A stretch of DNA of 21,066 nt, taken from IMG/VR virus record IMGVR_UViG_3300037070_002455, positions 1-21,066 of that record; one strand, 5' to 3'. This document shows positions 1-5,423 of the stretch, in pieces (within the stretch, counting starts at the first letter, position 1; each line of letters starts with the position of its first letter). The notes under the pieces are model-generated. The model searched no databases. It was not told the origin of the DNA and saw only the letters and a list, made by a program, of their open reading frames with translations. The stretch is from a virus. The position numbers and the translations under genes are program-made.

Positions 1-22
1 AGGATGGTGGTTTTCATGGGAG

Positions 23-316
23 TTAAGAGCAACAACCACAGCACGGAGCATCCTCACAACGCCCCCGACTGTTCTGAGTCAGGACAGCGCCCGATGACAG
101 GCGAATGACAGACAAACCGAGCCTTGCCAGCCTGCGATCATTGGCCAGCGTGCCCGGTTCAAGCCCGGCCCGTTCATCCTCATCGAATTGCCCAGGTTCA
201 CGGCAACCGGAGTGTTCAGCGTGGCCGCGCCCGTAGAAGTCGATTGACTCCCCGGGATTGATTTGCTCCCCACAGGCGCGACATACGCCGGGGAACTTTG
301 CGATCATGGATTTCAT
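23..316 (-). CDS. Small cysteine-rich zinc-binding-like protein, unknown role
   Basis: This 97-residue protein is not a family I can name. Near the N-terminus it has C12-x2-C15 followed by H35-x2-C38, spaced like a compact zinc finger or zinc ribbon (CRACG, then HSGC). A second cysteine cluster closes the protein (C87, C92, C93, C95, C96). The middle is charged and probably helical. The ATG at 316 is preferred because AAAGG lies 8 bases upstream, inside the shared leader motif ATGAAAGGCACC; an internal ATG at 307 is the alternative. It is the last complete gene of a three-gene leftward set, each member carrying the same leader. Zinc-binding is inferred from cysteine spacing only. A role in host takeover or regulation is plausible for a small early-type gene next to the packaging module, but nothing in the sequence shows it. 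Confidence 0.6.
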   Translation of the reverse strand: MKSMIAKFPGVCRACGEQINPGESIDFYGRGHAEHSGCREPGQFDEDERAGLEPGTLANDRRLARLGLSVIRLSSGAVLTQNSRGRCEDAPCCGCCS

Positions 317-320
317 TCTA

Positions 321-374
321 GGTGCCTTTCATTTTGTGGGCTGGATTGCCCGATCTACCGCCCCATTGGAGCGG
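321..374 (-). promoter_or_regulatory. Structured leader, copy A, upstream of the 23-316 gene
   Basis: Read on the minus strand, hairpin I is CCGCTCC-AAT-GGGGCGG (374 to 358, 7 bp with one G-U). Hairpin II is GGGC-AATCCA-GCCC (351 to 338, 4 bp with a 6-base loop). Five bases further on comes ATGAAAGGCACC (332 to 321), whose AAAGG can serve as the ribosome-binding site. The motif's own ATG would encode only MKGT before a TAG stop. The same arrangement recurs at 931-988. Confidence 0.55.
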
Positions 375-387
375 CAGAGCGGGGAAG

Positions 388-930
388 TCAGGCGGGATCA
401 ACCGTGAAACCAGTTTTGACTTCATAAACCGGATACGGGGCTTTCCCGTCGTCAAACCAGTCATGGCCTAGGCAGTAGGTTTTAGGGCCGTCTGGACATG
501 GATTGCCGAGATACCCTGCACCGGGCGCACAAGGTGAACAGAACTGAGCGTGTGTGTAGTACGGGGACGACAAGATCCACAAATCATTGCCATCCCGCTC
601 CGTCTTGACGTGTAAGCCAGTCGCATCCCGCAATTCGTGCGGGCCACTCTCCCCGTTGCTCGAGTACGAGTCCCCGATGTAATCCTCAACCGCCTCGAAA
701 GCCTCGAGTACGGCCGTTTGGCTCAGGTAATCGCGCAATGCCGATTCGAGCCGTTGCCTGATTTCCTCCTTGAACGCGAGATAACCGATGTCCTCCCCGC
801 GCTCGTAAATCTCTTGCACGGCATCACCGTTGCATTCGCCTTGCGGGATCACCCCAAAACGTATGCCATCGTCGCCAACATTGGATTTGCCAAGTCCGTA
901 GTCGATACCAGCGTATTCAGTAGGTTTCAT
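388..930 (-). CDS. Conserved-looking phage hypothetical protein with CxxC/CxxH cluster
   Basis: This is a 180-residue protein of unknown function. The N-terminal half is acidic and helical. The C-terminal third holds a probable metal site: YTHAQFCSPCAPGAG (C131, C134), then C145, C153 and H156 in TYCLGHDWF, ending with a Pro/Tyr-rich APYPVYEV stretch. I associate this C-terminal signature with hypothetical proteins of environmental phages; that is recollection, not a search result. The chosen start is the ATG at 930, directly after ATGAAAGGCACC, with AAAGG 4 bases upstream. An in-frame ATG at 942 would add MKGT. A TTG-initiated extension to 1002 would read straight through the leader hairpins and is unlikely. 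It sits between two other small leftward genes and is probably co-transcribed with them. Confidence 0.7.
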   Translation of the reverse strand: MKPTEYAGIDYGLGKSNVGDDGIRFGVIPQGECNGDAVQEIYERGEDIGYLAFKEEIRQRLESALRDYLSQTAVLEAFEAVEDYIGDSYSSNGESGPHELRDATGLHVKTERDGNDLWILSSPYYTHAQFCSPCAPGAGYLGNPCPDGPKTYCLGHDWFDDGKAPYPVYEVKTGFTVDPA

Positions 931-988
931 GGTGCCTTTCATTATTGGAGCTTGATTGCTCCATTCCGCCCCCACAACGTAGGAGCGG
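931..988 (-). promoter_or_regulatory. Structured leader, copy B, upstream of the 388-930 gene
   Basis: On the minus strand, hairpin I is CCGCTCCTAC-GTT-GTGGGGGCGG (988 to 966, 10 bp with two G-U pairs). Hairpin II is TGGAGC-AATCAA-GCTCCA (963 to 946, 6 bp). ATGAAAGGCACC follows at 942-931 and abuts the ATG at 930. Compared with copy A, the arms of hairpin I are almost identical. The arms of hairpin II differ in sequence but still pair around a similar AATC[AC]A loop. The 5' GCTCC of hairpin I could also pair with GGAGC of hairpin II, so two alternative folds are possible. Confidence 0.55.
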
Positions 989-998
989 AGTGGAACTG

Positions 999-1217
999 TC
1001 AAACCCTCGCTTTCACGGCAAGCTGTTTGTGGGCTGCGAACGGCCTACTATCGTACTGCCAGTAACCCTGTGACTGGCAGTAGCAGTAGTCGCGCGCATC
1101 TTGTTCGGCCAAGAATCCCAGGATTGGTCCGGGATTGCCACTGTCCCAGGCGATTGCCCTGCATTTCCGGTTCTTTTGCGCTGCTGCTACGGTGGGGAAT
1201 GCTGTTTCGTTAGTCAT
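999..1217 (-). CDS. Small hypothetical protein, 72 aa
   Basis: This 72-residue protein has no recognised family. It opens with a polar, Ala-rich segment, contains C19, and has an aromatic and cysteine-rich core (DYCYCQSQGYWQY, C45 and C47) with a basic C-terminus. The ATG at 1217 is supported by the leader motif ATGAAAGGCACC, which ends one base before it. A second, degenerate copy (CGAAAGGCACTA) lies about 25 bases further upstream. It is the first gene of the leftward set and faces the divergent intergenic region, so its promoter is expected between 1257 and 1476. The gene is credible because it shares its leader with two neighbours and runs in the same direction. Its function is unknown. 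Confidence 0.5.
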   Translation of the reverse strand: MTNETAFPTVAAAQKNRKCRAIAWDSGNPGPILGFLAEQDARDYCYCQSQGYWQYDSRPFAAHKQLAVKARV

Positions 1218-1218
1218 T

Positions 1219-1256
1219 GGTGCCTTTCATGTTTTGAAGCATAATAGTGCCTTTCG
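1219..1256 (-). promoter_or_regulatory. Leader copy C with two GAAAGGCAC motifs
   Basis: On the minus strand, ATGAAAGGCACC occupies 1230-1219 immediately before the start codon at 1217. CCACGAAAGGCACTA lies upstream at 1256-1242. Unlike copies A and B, I see no convincing pair of hairpins here. The element is probably the ribosome-binding region of the first leftward gene, and the double motif is unusual. Confidence 0.45.
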
Positions 1257-1476
1257 TGGACATCAGACTAGCACAACGCGCCTTGTGTTCAATCAAATAA
1301 TACAATCATCCACACTCCAAACACCTAAACACCTACACGGCAACGCCATACACACGAAAGAAATTCGTTGAACAAGCCCAGGTGTCACCCCATACAACCT
1401 CACCCAAACACAAGAAAAACCGCTCCAGGGCAACTGGGAGCTTGCAAATGGCTGTCCTGAGTGGCAGTCACACCCC
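1257..1476. other. Divergent noncoding interval, A+C-rich on the + strand
   Basis: No credible gene lies here. It separates leftward from rightward transcription, so promoters for both directions are expected. Composition is strongly skewed: I count 38 A, 36 C, 15 T and 11 G in 1301-1400. Visible elements are a tandem AAACACCT pair (1319-1334) and a short inverted repeat ACGAA-N5-TTCGT (1354-1368). Two weak promoter-like matches are present: TATTAT on the minus strand (1302-1297) without a good -35, and TTGAAC (1368) with TACAAC (1393) on the plus strand at a long 19-base spacing. None is strong enough to call alone. Confidence 0.4.
1319..1334 (+). repeat. Tandem octamer AAACACCT x2
   Basis: Two perfect adjacent copies (1319-1326 and 1327-1334) lie in the divergent noncoding interval. 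Such a pair could be a regulator-binding iteron or chance in an A+C-rich stretch. Confidence 0.35.
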
Positions 1477-2367
1477 ATGATGGCATCAGCAAGTTCAAGA
1501 GTCCGAAAGCCACTAAAACATGATCGCAGGCGCAATACAGATGCAGCAATCGTACGGGCAATCGAAGCAGACTTGTCCGTATCAAGAACTTACAAGGACA
1601 TCCTCCGAGATTACAACGTCTCAAGTGACACCGTAATCAGGATCAAGCGCCAGATGGTTGATCAGCCCGGAACCTGGATTGATTTGGTGGCTGGACGCAT
1701 CTCGGGTTGCATCACCCTGGCCGTTGAACGGCTCAAACAAGCTCTAATCCGCAACAAGGTGCCAGCCAACCAATTGCATATCGTAATCGGAGTCCTGCTA
1801 GACAAGCACGCGCAGCTTACCAGCCTGACAACCCCGCAAGGGCCGGTACGCACGGACGGCACCATTCTGGAGCGTGTCAGGATAGAGTTTGAGCAGCTAA
1901 GGCAAGTCATCGCCACCCCAGCCCCGCAAAAAGCCTTGGCCATAGAAACCTCTGCCCAACCCGTACCAGAGCAGTCCTGTACCAAAGCCACTCGCACCAT
2001 GGAAGACGGGAGGGATCGTAAGGGAGATCTGCCCAGTTGCGTCAAGCCAATTCCGCAAGAACCTGCGCAGATTCCTGCCCGGGCTTGCCCAGGCCGGGGG
2101 GAGGGGGGCCAGGACGCGGGGCGGGGCGCGGGCGTCAATCCTTGTCCTTCTCTCGAAATTACTAACAAAAAGGGGCAATCCGCTGTTGAGGATGCCGTTG
2201 TGCGGGACGGTACATCTGCTGCCGTGACAACCAGTGTGAAGCGCAAACCACGCAAGAACGCCAGGAAATCAGCCACGTCTGTGTCACTGTTCCCGGCTCA
2301 GGAAGGGGCTTCTGTGGTGGTGAAGCCGGTTCAAGGAACGGAACAGGGGCCTTTAGGCGGATCCTGA
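1477..2367 (+). CDS. HTH protein, candidate terminase small subunit
   Basis: This 296-residue protein begins with a basic tail, followed by a helix-turn-helix at about residues 37-60 (YKDILRDYNVSSDTVIRIKR). Next comes a helical stretch VERLKQALIRNKVPANQL and then VIGVLLDKHAQL (to about residue 114). That combination of HTH and 'GxxxDK' helix resembles small-terminase-like DNA-recognition proteins of environmental phages. Its place as the first rightward gene, four genes before the terminase large subunit, supports packaging-site recognition. The C-terminal half is low-complexity and Pro/Gly-rich, ending in a basic KRKPRKNARK patch. Two ATGs are adjacent (1477 and 1480) with no clear Shine-Dalgarno. 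An alternative is a transcription regulator. The HTH is fairly secure; the terminase role is inference. Confidence 0.55.
   Translation: MMASASSRVRKPLKHDRRRNTDAAIVRAIEADLSVSRTYKDILRDYNVSSDTVIRIKRQMVDQPGTWIDLVAGRISGCITLAVERLKQALIRNKVPANQLHIVIGVLLDKHAQLTSLTTPQGPVRTDGTILERVRIEFEQLRQVIATPAPQKALAIETSAQPVPEQSCTKATRTMEDGRDRKGDLPSCVKPIPQEPAQIPARACPGRGEGGQDAGRGAGVNPCPSLEITNKKGQSAVEDAVVRDGTSAAVTTSVKRKPRKNARKSATSVSLFPAQEGASVVVKPVQGTEQGPLGGS
2096..2132 (+). other. G-run cluster with G-quadruplex potential
   Basis: Five G-tracts lie on the coding strand: 2096-2101 (6 G), 2103-2108 (6), 2118-2121 (4), 2123-2126 (4) and 2130-2132 (3), separated by loops of 1, 9, 1 and 3 bases. They are inside the low-complexity half of the HTH gene, encoding a Gly/Arg-rich linker. 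Confidence 0.4.
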
Positions 2368-2394
2368 GATGGGGCAGTTCACCGCAGAAAGGGG

Positions 2395-2424
2395 TTGACA
2401 TGGACGGTGGGGCCGCCGTATTTA
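2395..2424 (+). promoter_or_regulatory. Weak sigma70-like promoter candidate before the zinc-finger/HTH gene
   Basis: A perfect -35 hexamer TTGACA (2395-2400) is followed after 18 bases by TATTTA (2419-2424), a poor -10. Transcription would then start within a few bases of the ATG at 2434, giving a nearly leaderless message. It lies in the 66-base gap after the HTH gene. Confidence 0.25.
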
Positions 2425-2433
2425 CTGGGCTTT

Positions 2434-2691
2434 ATGAGCCGACAACAGGACTACCAGCGTCGCCACGCCTTGGCTGGGCTGTGCCGATTGTGCTCAAAAC
2501 CGATAGATCCAGAGTCAACCCTTCTGTGCGGTGAACATTTGGACAGAAAACGCCGGAAGGCTGGGTTCAGGAACTTGAAGCCAAAGGCTCGGTGGGCTGG
2601 TGTGGACTGGGCTAAGAGCAATCACGCCATCTCGAAGGAGCTTGGGGTGTGTTGGACGACAGTGCGGTATCAGAGAAGGAAACGGGTATGA
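2434..2691 (+). CDS. Zinc-finger plus helix-turn-helix small protein
   Basis: This 85-residue protein has two parts. Residues 1-45 carry MSRQQDYQRRHALAGLCRLC with C17, C20, C32 and H35, a CxxC-x11-CxxH arrangement typical of a small zinc finger. Residues 58-82 (KSNHAISKELGVCWTTVRYQ) look like a helix-turn-helix, followed by a basic RRKRV tail. Together they suggest a sequence-specific DNA-binding regulator. The ATG at 2434 was chosen over an upstream TTG at 2395 because the paralogous gene at 3058 begins with the matching residues MNRQQ. Its stop overlaps the next start (ATGA), implying translational coupling. A role as regulator or packaging accessory is inferred, and no partner is visible. 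Confidence 0.6.
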   Translation: MSRQQDYQRRHALAGLCRLCSKPIDPESTLLCGEHLDRKRRKAGFRNLKPKARWAGVDWAKSNHAISKELGVCWTTVRYQRRKRV

Positions 2692-3050
2692 CTGAGCATG
2701 TTGTTGAGACCCGGATTGTGTGGTTGAGACCTAAGGACAATTACGAGTATTTGAGGGAGGGGATTTGGCATTGTGGCCAGCGGGTAAGGTTTCCGTTGAA
2801 GCAATGTGATCCTGCCAAGTGGACTGACGGCGGGCCATTATCGCATTTGGTGGCGTACGCCGTTGTGGATATTCGGGTTCCCCGGGATGAATGCGGTTAT
2901 TTTCTGAGAAGATACTGGTGGGTGAAAGGGTATGACCGATTTGAAGGTCATGGTAACTGCCGTGGGTTTTGGTATCGTACGGGTGCTCCATGCGAAGCAG
3001 TGGACGTGATGACGATCATTCCTGGAGTTCGTTCCGAGAGTTACACTTGA
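2688..3050 (+). CDS. Hypothetical protein, 120 aa, aromatic and cysteine-rich
   Basis: This 120-residue protein has no recognised family. It is rich in Trp, Tyr and Arg and holds scattered cysteines (HCGQR, KQCDP, DECGYF, GNCRGFWY, GAPCEAV). The predicted pattern is mostly beta strands. The ATG at 2688 overlaps the preceding TGA and has AGAAGG about 10 bases upstream, which makes it a better start than the GTG at 2649. Its wording is G/T-rich on the coding strand (many TTG, GTG and GTT codons). It contains an Asp codon GAC followed by C, a combination I did not meet in the structural block, so it may have a different recent history. Function unknown. Confidence 0.5.
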   Translation: MTEHVVETRIVWLRPKDNYEYLREGIWHCGQRVRFPLKQCDPAKWTDGGPLSHLVAYAVVDIRVPRDECGYFLRRYWWVKGYDRFEGHGNCRGFWYRTGAPCEAVDVMTIIPGVRSESYT

Positions 3051-3057
3051 GATTCGG

Positions 3058-3195
3058 ATGAACCGTCAGCAGCGATACCAGCAGAAACATTCGTTGGCTG
3101 GGTTATGTAGATCCTGTGTGGGAAATCGTCGCCGTGCTGGCTGGGATTGTGTTGTCGGCGATTGTCTGGTTGGTTGGATGTCGATGAACTTATGA
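3058..3195 (+). CDS. Short zinc-finger-like paralogue of the 2434-2691 gene, 45 aa
   Basis: This 45-residue reading frame begins MNRQQRYQQKHSLAGLCRSC. It matches the first 20 residues of the protein at 2434-2691 at most positions, including C17 and C20. After that the two diverge: cysteines follow at 31 and 36, but the His ligand and the helix-turn-helix are absent. Its stop overlaps the next start (ATGA at 3192-3195), which supports it being translated. It is either a compact stand-alone zinc finger or a shortened duplicate losing function. It starts seven bases after the upstream gene's stop, and I see no strong ribosome-binding site. It was recognised by eye through the paralogy. Confidence 0.5.
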   Translation: MNRQQRYQQKHSLAGLCRSCVGNRRRAGWDCVVGDCLVGWMSMNL

Positions 3196-3500
3196 AGACA
3201 AATGAAGGATACTTTCCTCCAAGCCCACAATCTATTCCTATGGGTTTGGCACCATATCCGAAGAATTCCGGTGTCACAAACGAACGGAAAGAGATCGAAT
3301 CGTGGAGGGCTGTTGCGGAGCAGCGCGAGAAGGAAATACTTTCTATTTTGAGCACCCATGTTCACGTCAGGGACGTGATTCCATTGCTTCAAGCAACCTG
3401 CGTGGTGGAATGCAGCAGTCCTTGGAGGATTCCAAGGCAGGATTTCATCGACAAGCACTCGGACAAGATTGCCGCAGAGTTTCCAAACACGTTGCGTTAA
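3192..3500 (+). CDS. Hypothetical protein upstream of the terminase, 102 aa
   Basis: This 102-residue protein has no recognised family. The first 28 residues are Pro-rich and probably flexible (PPSPQSIPMGLAPYP). A charged helix follows (RKEIESWRAVAEQREKEIL), then a hydrophobic segment VIPLLQATCVV and a basic C-terminus. The ATG at 3192 overlaps the stop of the preceding small gene. This gene ends exactly one base before the terminase large-subunit ATG at 3501, so the two are probably co-translated. The position directly before TerL would also suit a terminase small subunit, but no DNA-binding motif is visible. Confidence 0.45.
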   Translation: MKTNEGYFPPSPQSIPMGLAPYPKNSGVTNERKEIESWRAVAEQREKEILSILSTHVHVRDVIPLLQATCVVECSSPWRIPRQDFIDKHSDKIAAEFPNTLR

Positions 3501-5423
3501 ATGCAACCCCTGATCCCACCGGCCCATCCTTGTCTGCCGAATCTTTCGCAGGAAGAGGTTCTTGGGCTGGTTAATAGGCCCGGTGGCGAAGAGTTGTACG
3601 CGAACTGGCTGGAGACACGGAACAAGACTTTGAGAGAGGCGGAAGAGGATCCACTGTACAGCGGGTTCGAGTTGGATTGTTGGCAGTTGAACGATCAGAA
3701 CCTTTCAGACGATGACGTGGAGATCCTGGCGATCTTCGGGTGGAACCGGGGAGCAGCAAAGACTTGGTGGGCCGTGAAACGACTCTGTGAAGCCGCTCAT
3801 GCCTATCCCGGGTTCGAGGGGCTATTACTCGCCGAGACGGATCAATCCTCCATCGCCATTCATCAGAAGATGGTTTGGGCGTTCTTTGATCGGTACATCA
3901 ACAAGCTTCAAGGAAAGAGAACCCAGAAGTACAAGGTAAACTTCACGGAAGCCAATGGGTTCTCGCAAGGGGTACTCCTGATCCCATCTGGAGCTTGTTG
4001 GATTAAAGGCAATCTTGTCCGGTACACCGGAAATTCGACGATCAAGTTCAAGAGTTACAAAAGTGATCCTGGACAGTTCGAGGGCTGCGAGTTTGGAGCA
4101 AGACGGGACGTGATCGGCACAACCCAGGCAGGGAATCCAATCTTGGATCTCAAAGAACGTCCTGACGGCACGAAGATCCAGAACCTTGCGGTAGTCGCTG
4201 ACGAAGGGCTTCCATTGAGTTGGTTCCGAATGCTGGCGAGACGTGTCCGGTACAGGAACGCCAAACTGGCGTGGCCCTACACCCCGATCAAAGGCATGAT
4301 CCCATCGATCAAGACTGTCGTGGGTTCAGCCCGGTACTTGAAAACGTCTCCTGTGAACGTCAATGGTGAGTTCGGAGATTTCAAAGCGCAGTTGAAAGGA
4401 CTTCCTCTTGGCCACATGCCAGTCCTAGCGGATTGCGAATGGCCCCGTACAAGAGCGGTGTGGCATCATTGGAGCCGACAAAGTTTCAATGGTTACTCCG
4501 AGATCGTCCGAAAGGATTGTGAAGGGAGGATTCAAGAGTACGTGGAAAGGTTCGCGTTCGGATTCGCCCGTGACTCCGTAGCCAGACAGTTCGGGAACTT
4601 CGGCGCCCAGAACATCGTAAGGGCCGATCAACTTCCTGAGGATGGCACGAACTATCAGGTGAACGATCCGGCCGATCAAAGGCCCTGGTTCTCGATCTGG
4701 GTACGAGTCACAGAAGGGTACGGGGGCCGGCCGGTTTACTGGATCTACCGGGACTGGCCGGACATGCAACGGTATGGAGAATGGGCCGTGGAAACCTCAA
4801 GAGAAACGTCTGAAGATCAGAAGAAAGGTTGGGATGGCGATCAGGGTCCCGCGCAGGCGAACCTCAACCTTGGCGTGATCGGGTACAAAAGAGAATGGAA
4901 TGACTTGGAGAAAGTGCTTGGCGGGGGAGTCCCGGAACGCGATCCTTACCGCCTCAGGATCCAGAAGAAACTTCCAACAGGTTCGTTGGCAAGAGAGGAC
5001 ATCTTTGAACGCTTGGCGGATTCACGGGCGTTCGCCCGCCCACAACTCGAAGAACAAGGCCAGATCAGCCCATTGGATCTGTTCGCGGAAGAACACAAGG
5101 ACGACGACAACACCGTTCTGGAGCCAATCGACTTCATTCCCGCAACTGGAGGACGGATTGATCTCGAACTCATCAAGGAACTTCTGGACTACAAAGTGGA
5201 CAAAGGATCCGGGAAGATCGTCCAGCCTCCAAGGCTCTACGTGAGTGAAGATTGCCGGCAAGTGATCTGGGCACTTGAAAATTACACTGGTAGATCCGGG
5301 GAAACGGGTGCATCAAAGGACGTTATCGACACTTTGAGATACATGGCTGGCGGCGATCTTGTCCACGTCACAGACAGGACGTTCAAGATCCGCTCTGCCT
5401 CTGAACAAGACGACAACGAATGA
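3501..5423 (+). CDS. terL: Terminase large subunit (packaging ATPase and nuclease)
   Basis: TerL is the motor that pumps DNA into the procapsid and cuts the concatemer. This 640-residue protein has both expected domains. The N-terminal ATPase shows a deviant Walker A at about residues 80-88 (GWNRGAAKT, with Ala where Gly normally precedes Lys). The FKSYKSDPGQFEG segment (about 183-195) is typical of TerL, and Walker B is VVADEG (231-236, Asp234 and Glu235). The C-terminal RNase H-like nuclease includes VYWIYRDWPD (about 412-421), an acidic ADSRA site near residue 507, and a late KDVIDTLRY (606-613) with the last catalytic Asp. The family usually runs 500-650 residues, so it is full length. 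Its stop overlaps the portal start. The overall pattern resembles TerLs of uncultured environmental phages. Confidence 0.93.
   Translation: MQPLIPPAHPCLPNLSQEEVLGLVNRPGGEELYANWLETRNKTLREAEEDPLYSGFELDCWQLNDQNLSDDDVEILAIFGWNRGAAKTWWAVKRLCEAAHAYPGFEGLLLAETDQSSIAIHQKMVWAFFDRYINKLQGKRTQKYKVNFTEANGFSQGVLLIPSGACWIKGNLVRYTGNSTIKFKSYKSDPGQFEGCEFGARRDVIGTTQAGNPILDLKERPDGTKIQNLAVVADEGLPLSWFRMLARRVRYRNAKLAWPYTPIKGMIPSIKTVVGSARYLKTSPVNVNGEFGDFKAQLKGLPLGHMPVLADCEWPRTRAVWHHWSRQSFNGYSEIVRKDCEGRIQEYVERFAFGFARDSVARQFGNFGAQNIVRADQLPEDGTNYQVNDPADQRPWFSIWVRVTEGYGGRPVYWIYRDWPDMQRYGEWAVETSRETSEDQKKGWDGDQGPAQANLNLGVIGYKREWNDLEKVLGGGVPERDPYRLRIQKKLPTGSLAREDIFERLADSRAFARPQLEEQGQISPLDLFAEEHKDDDNTVLEPIDFIPATGGRIDLELIKELLDYKVDKGSGKIVQPPRLYVSEDCRQVIWALENYTGRSGETGASKDVIDTLRYMAGGDLVHVTDRTFKIRSASEQDDNE

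Noticed and set aside
1-17. Possible start of another leftward gene (ATGAAAACCACCATC on the minus strand)
   Set aside because: Only five codons are in view. The sequence loosely resembles the leader motif, but no gene can be supported.
931-1002. TTG-initiated N-terminal extension of the 388-930 gene
   Set aside because: The extension is translated from the leader hairpins, whose structure is also conserved in front of the neighbouring gene. The ATG at 930 follows AAAGG.
637-1065. Rightward open frame of 142 codons opposite the leftward cysteine-rich gene
   Set aside because: It overlaps the leader hairpins and the gene with the conserved cysteine cluster. It has no ribosome-binding site and no motif.
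1662-2276. Antisense open frame of 204 codons opposite the HTH gene
   Set aside because: The sense strand has the HTH. The antisense product shows only Ser/Arg/Pro-rich sequence.
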